DNA of 32,796 nt, taken from Bacteriovoracaceae bacterium (GTDB lineage Bacteria > Bdellovibrionota > Bacteriovoracia > Bacteriovoracales > Bacteriovoracaceae). Both the position numbers and the translations under genes were made by a program. Positions 32,410 to 32,796 of this stretch are shown piece by piece. The notes beneath the pieces are model-generated. The model ran no database searches. It had not been told where the DNA came from and saw nothing but the letters and a program-made list of their open reading frames with translations. Position 1 is the first letter of the stretch, and each line of letters starts with the position of its first letter. Location of the stretch: positions 1 through 32,796 of the forward strand of contig QKCN01000042.1 of NCBI GenBank assembly GCA_003245675.1. Reading direction: 5' to 3'.

Positions 32410-32796
32410 TTGATTTTAGATATCAGCATTGTCATTTTCTATTTTATCACTATTTTAGTCGTCGCTTACCTCAAGTCCCATGATGAAAAAGACACCAAAG
32501 AGTTCGTTGTGGGTAACCGCCAAATACCTTGGTTTGCAGTACTATGCTCTATTGTCGCCACCGAAATCAGTGCCGCTACCTTTATTGGACTTCCGGCCGT
32601 TGGTTATCAGGAAAATATGAATTATCTACAATTTTTCATAGGATCCTTTTTGGCCCGTTTTGCCATTGGCTTCATTTTTATTACGGCCTATTACAAATTT
32701 GATGCTCTTACAGTCTATGACTACCTCAAAAAAAGATTTGGAGAGCAAACACGAGTTACCGCCACCCTATTTTTTCTCGTCACTCGGATTTTAGCT
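32410..32796 (+). CDS. Sodium:solute symporter family protein (5' part, runs off the window)
   Basis: A frame open to the window end begins at TTG 32410, seven bases after GGAG; no ATG or GTG lies in frame upstream for at least 20 codons. The 129 visible residues hold the first three membrane helices with SSS signatures: ISIVIFYFITILVVAYL, KEFVVGNRQIPWFAVLCSIV, ATEISAATFIGLPAVGYQ and AYYKFDALTVYDYLKKRFG. The order matches the start of the other symporter at 21603, so they are paralogues. Substrate unknown. The start is less certain because TTG is unusual. Confidence 0.8.
   Translation, partial: MILDISIVIFYFITILVVAYLKSHDEKDTKEFVVGNRQIPWFAVLCSIVATEISAATFIGLPAVGYQENMNYLQFFIGSFLARFAIGFIFITAYYKFDALTVYDYLKKRFGEQTRVTATLFFLVTRILA

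Overview
The window is AT-rich bacterial chromosome with tightly packed genes on both strands. It shows no phage, insertion sequence, CRISPR array or rRNA. Gene content points to a Gram-negative deltaproteobacterium-like lineage: outer-membrane-barrel-like proteins, two lipoproteins with lipoboxes, a heptosyltransferase-like protein, a PhaR-type regulator, an HD-GYP protein and a membrane pyrophosphatase. A member of the Bdellovibrionota (Bacteriovorax/Halobacteriovorax type) is my best guess. That placement is inference from low GC and gene mix, not from a marker gene.

Layout. 1-361: tail of an unidentified gene, then a candidate small RNA. Its three hairpins each present CAGGA(A/T)G in the loop at 27-28 base spacing, and the last is an intrinsic terminator; this is the build of a CsrA-sequestering RNA. 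362-6836: a MurQ/GKRP-like SIS protein, queF (with a hairpin covering its ribosome binding site), iron superoxide dismutase, an unknown protein, and a large exonuclease-DinG helicase. 6837-7270: a leader region for the helicase with two small frames that have strong ribosome binding sites, separated by a terminator. 7279-10493: a K+-dependent membrane pyrophosphatase followed by an unknown, internally duplicated protein. 10684-11609: rsfS-rlmH. 11606-13245: a glycosyltransferase-9-like protein coupled to an EI24/CysZ-like membrane protein. 13298-18143: envelope and signalling genes (LysM-like barrel protein, class II aldolase, HD-GYP phosphodiesterase, degenerate SpoIIE-like protein, secreted protein, outer-membrane barrel). 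18315-18710: PhaR-like regulator. 19071-21600: two lipoproteins, one with TPRs. 21603-23000: sodium:solute symporter. 23104-26810: two coupled unknown genes, the second ending in a very long coiled coil. 26864-26947: tRNA-Leu(UAG). 27045-30579: proB-proA-aminotransferase operon. 30562-31611: a DUF1611/DgcN-like protein. 31674-32324: a secreted protein with a Gly/Ser/Tyr tail. 32410-end: start of a second sodium:solute symporter.

Themes. Sodium energetics: a K+-dependent, possibly Na+-pumping pyrophosphatase and two sodium symporters. Glutamate use: proline synthesis beside a DgcN-like enzyme. Signalling: an active-looking HD-GYP enzyme divergent from a degenerate phosphatase. Compactness: three convergent gene pairs share a four-base stop overlap. 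The most interesting item is the candidate CsrA-binding RNA at 246-332. A second cluster of GGA-loop hairpins precedes the outer-membrane barrel gene near 18169-18257.
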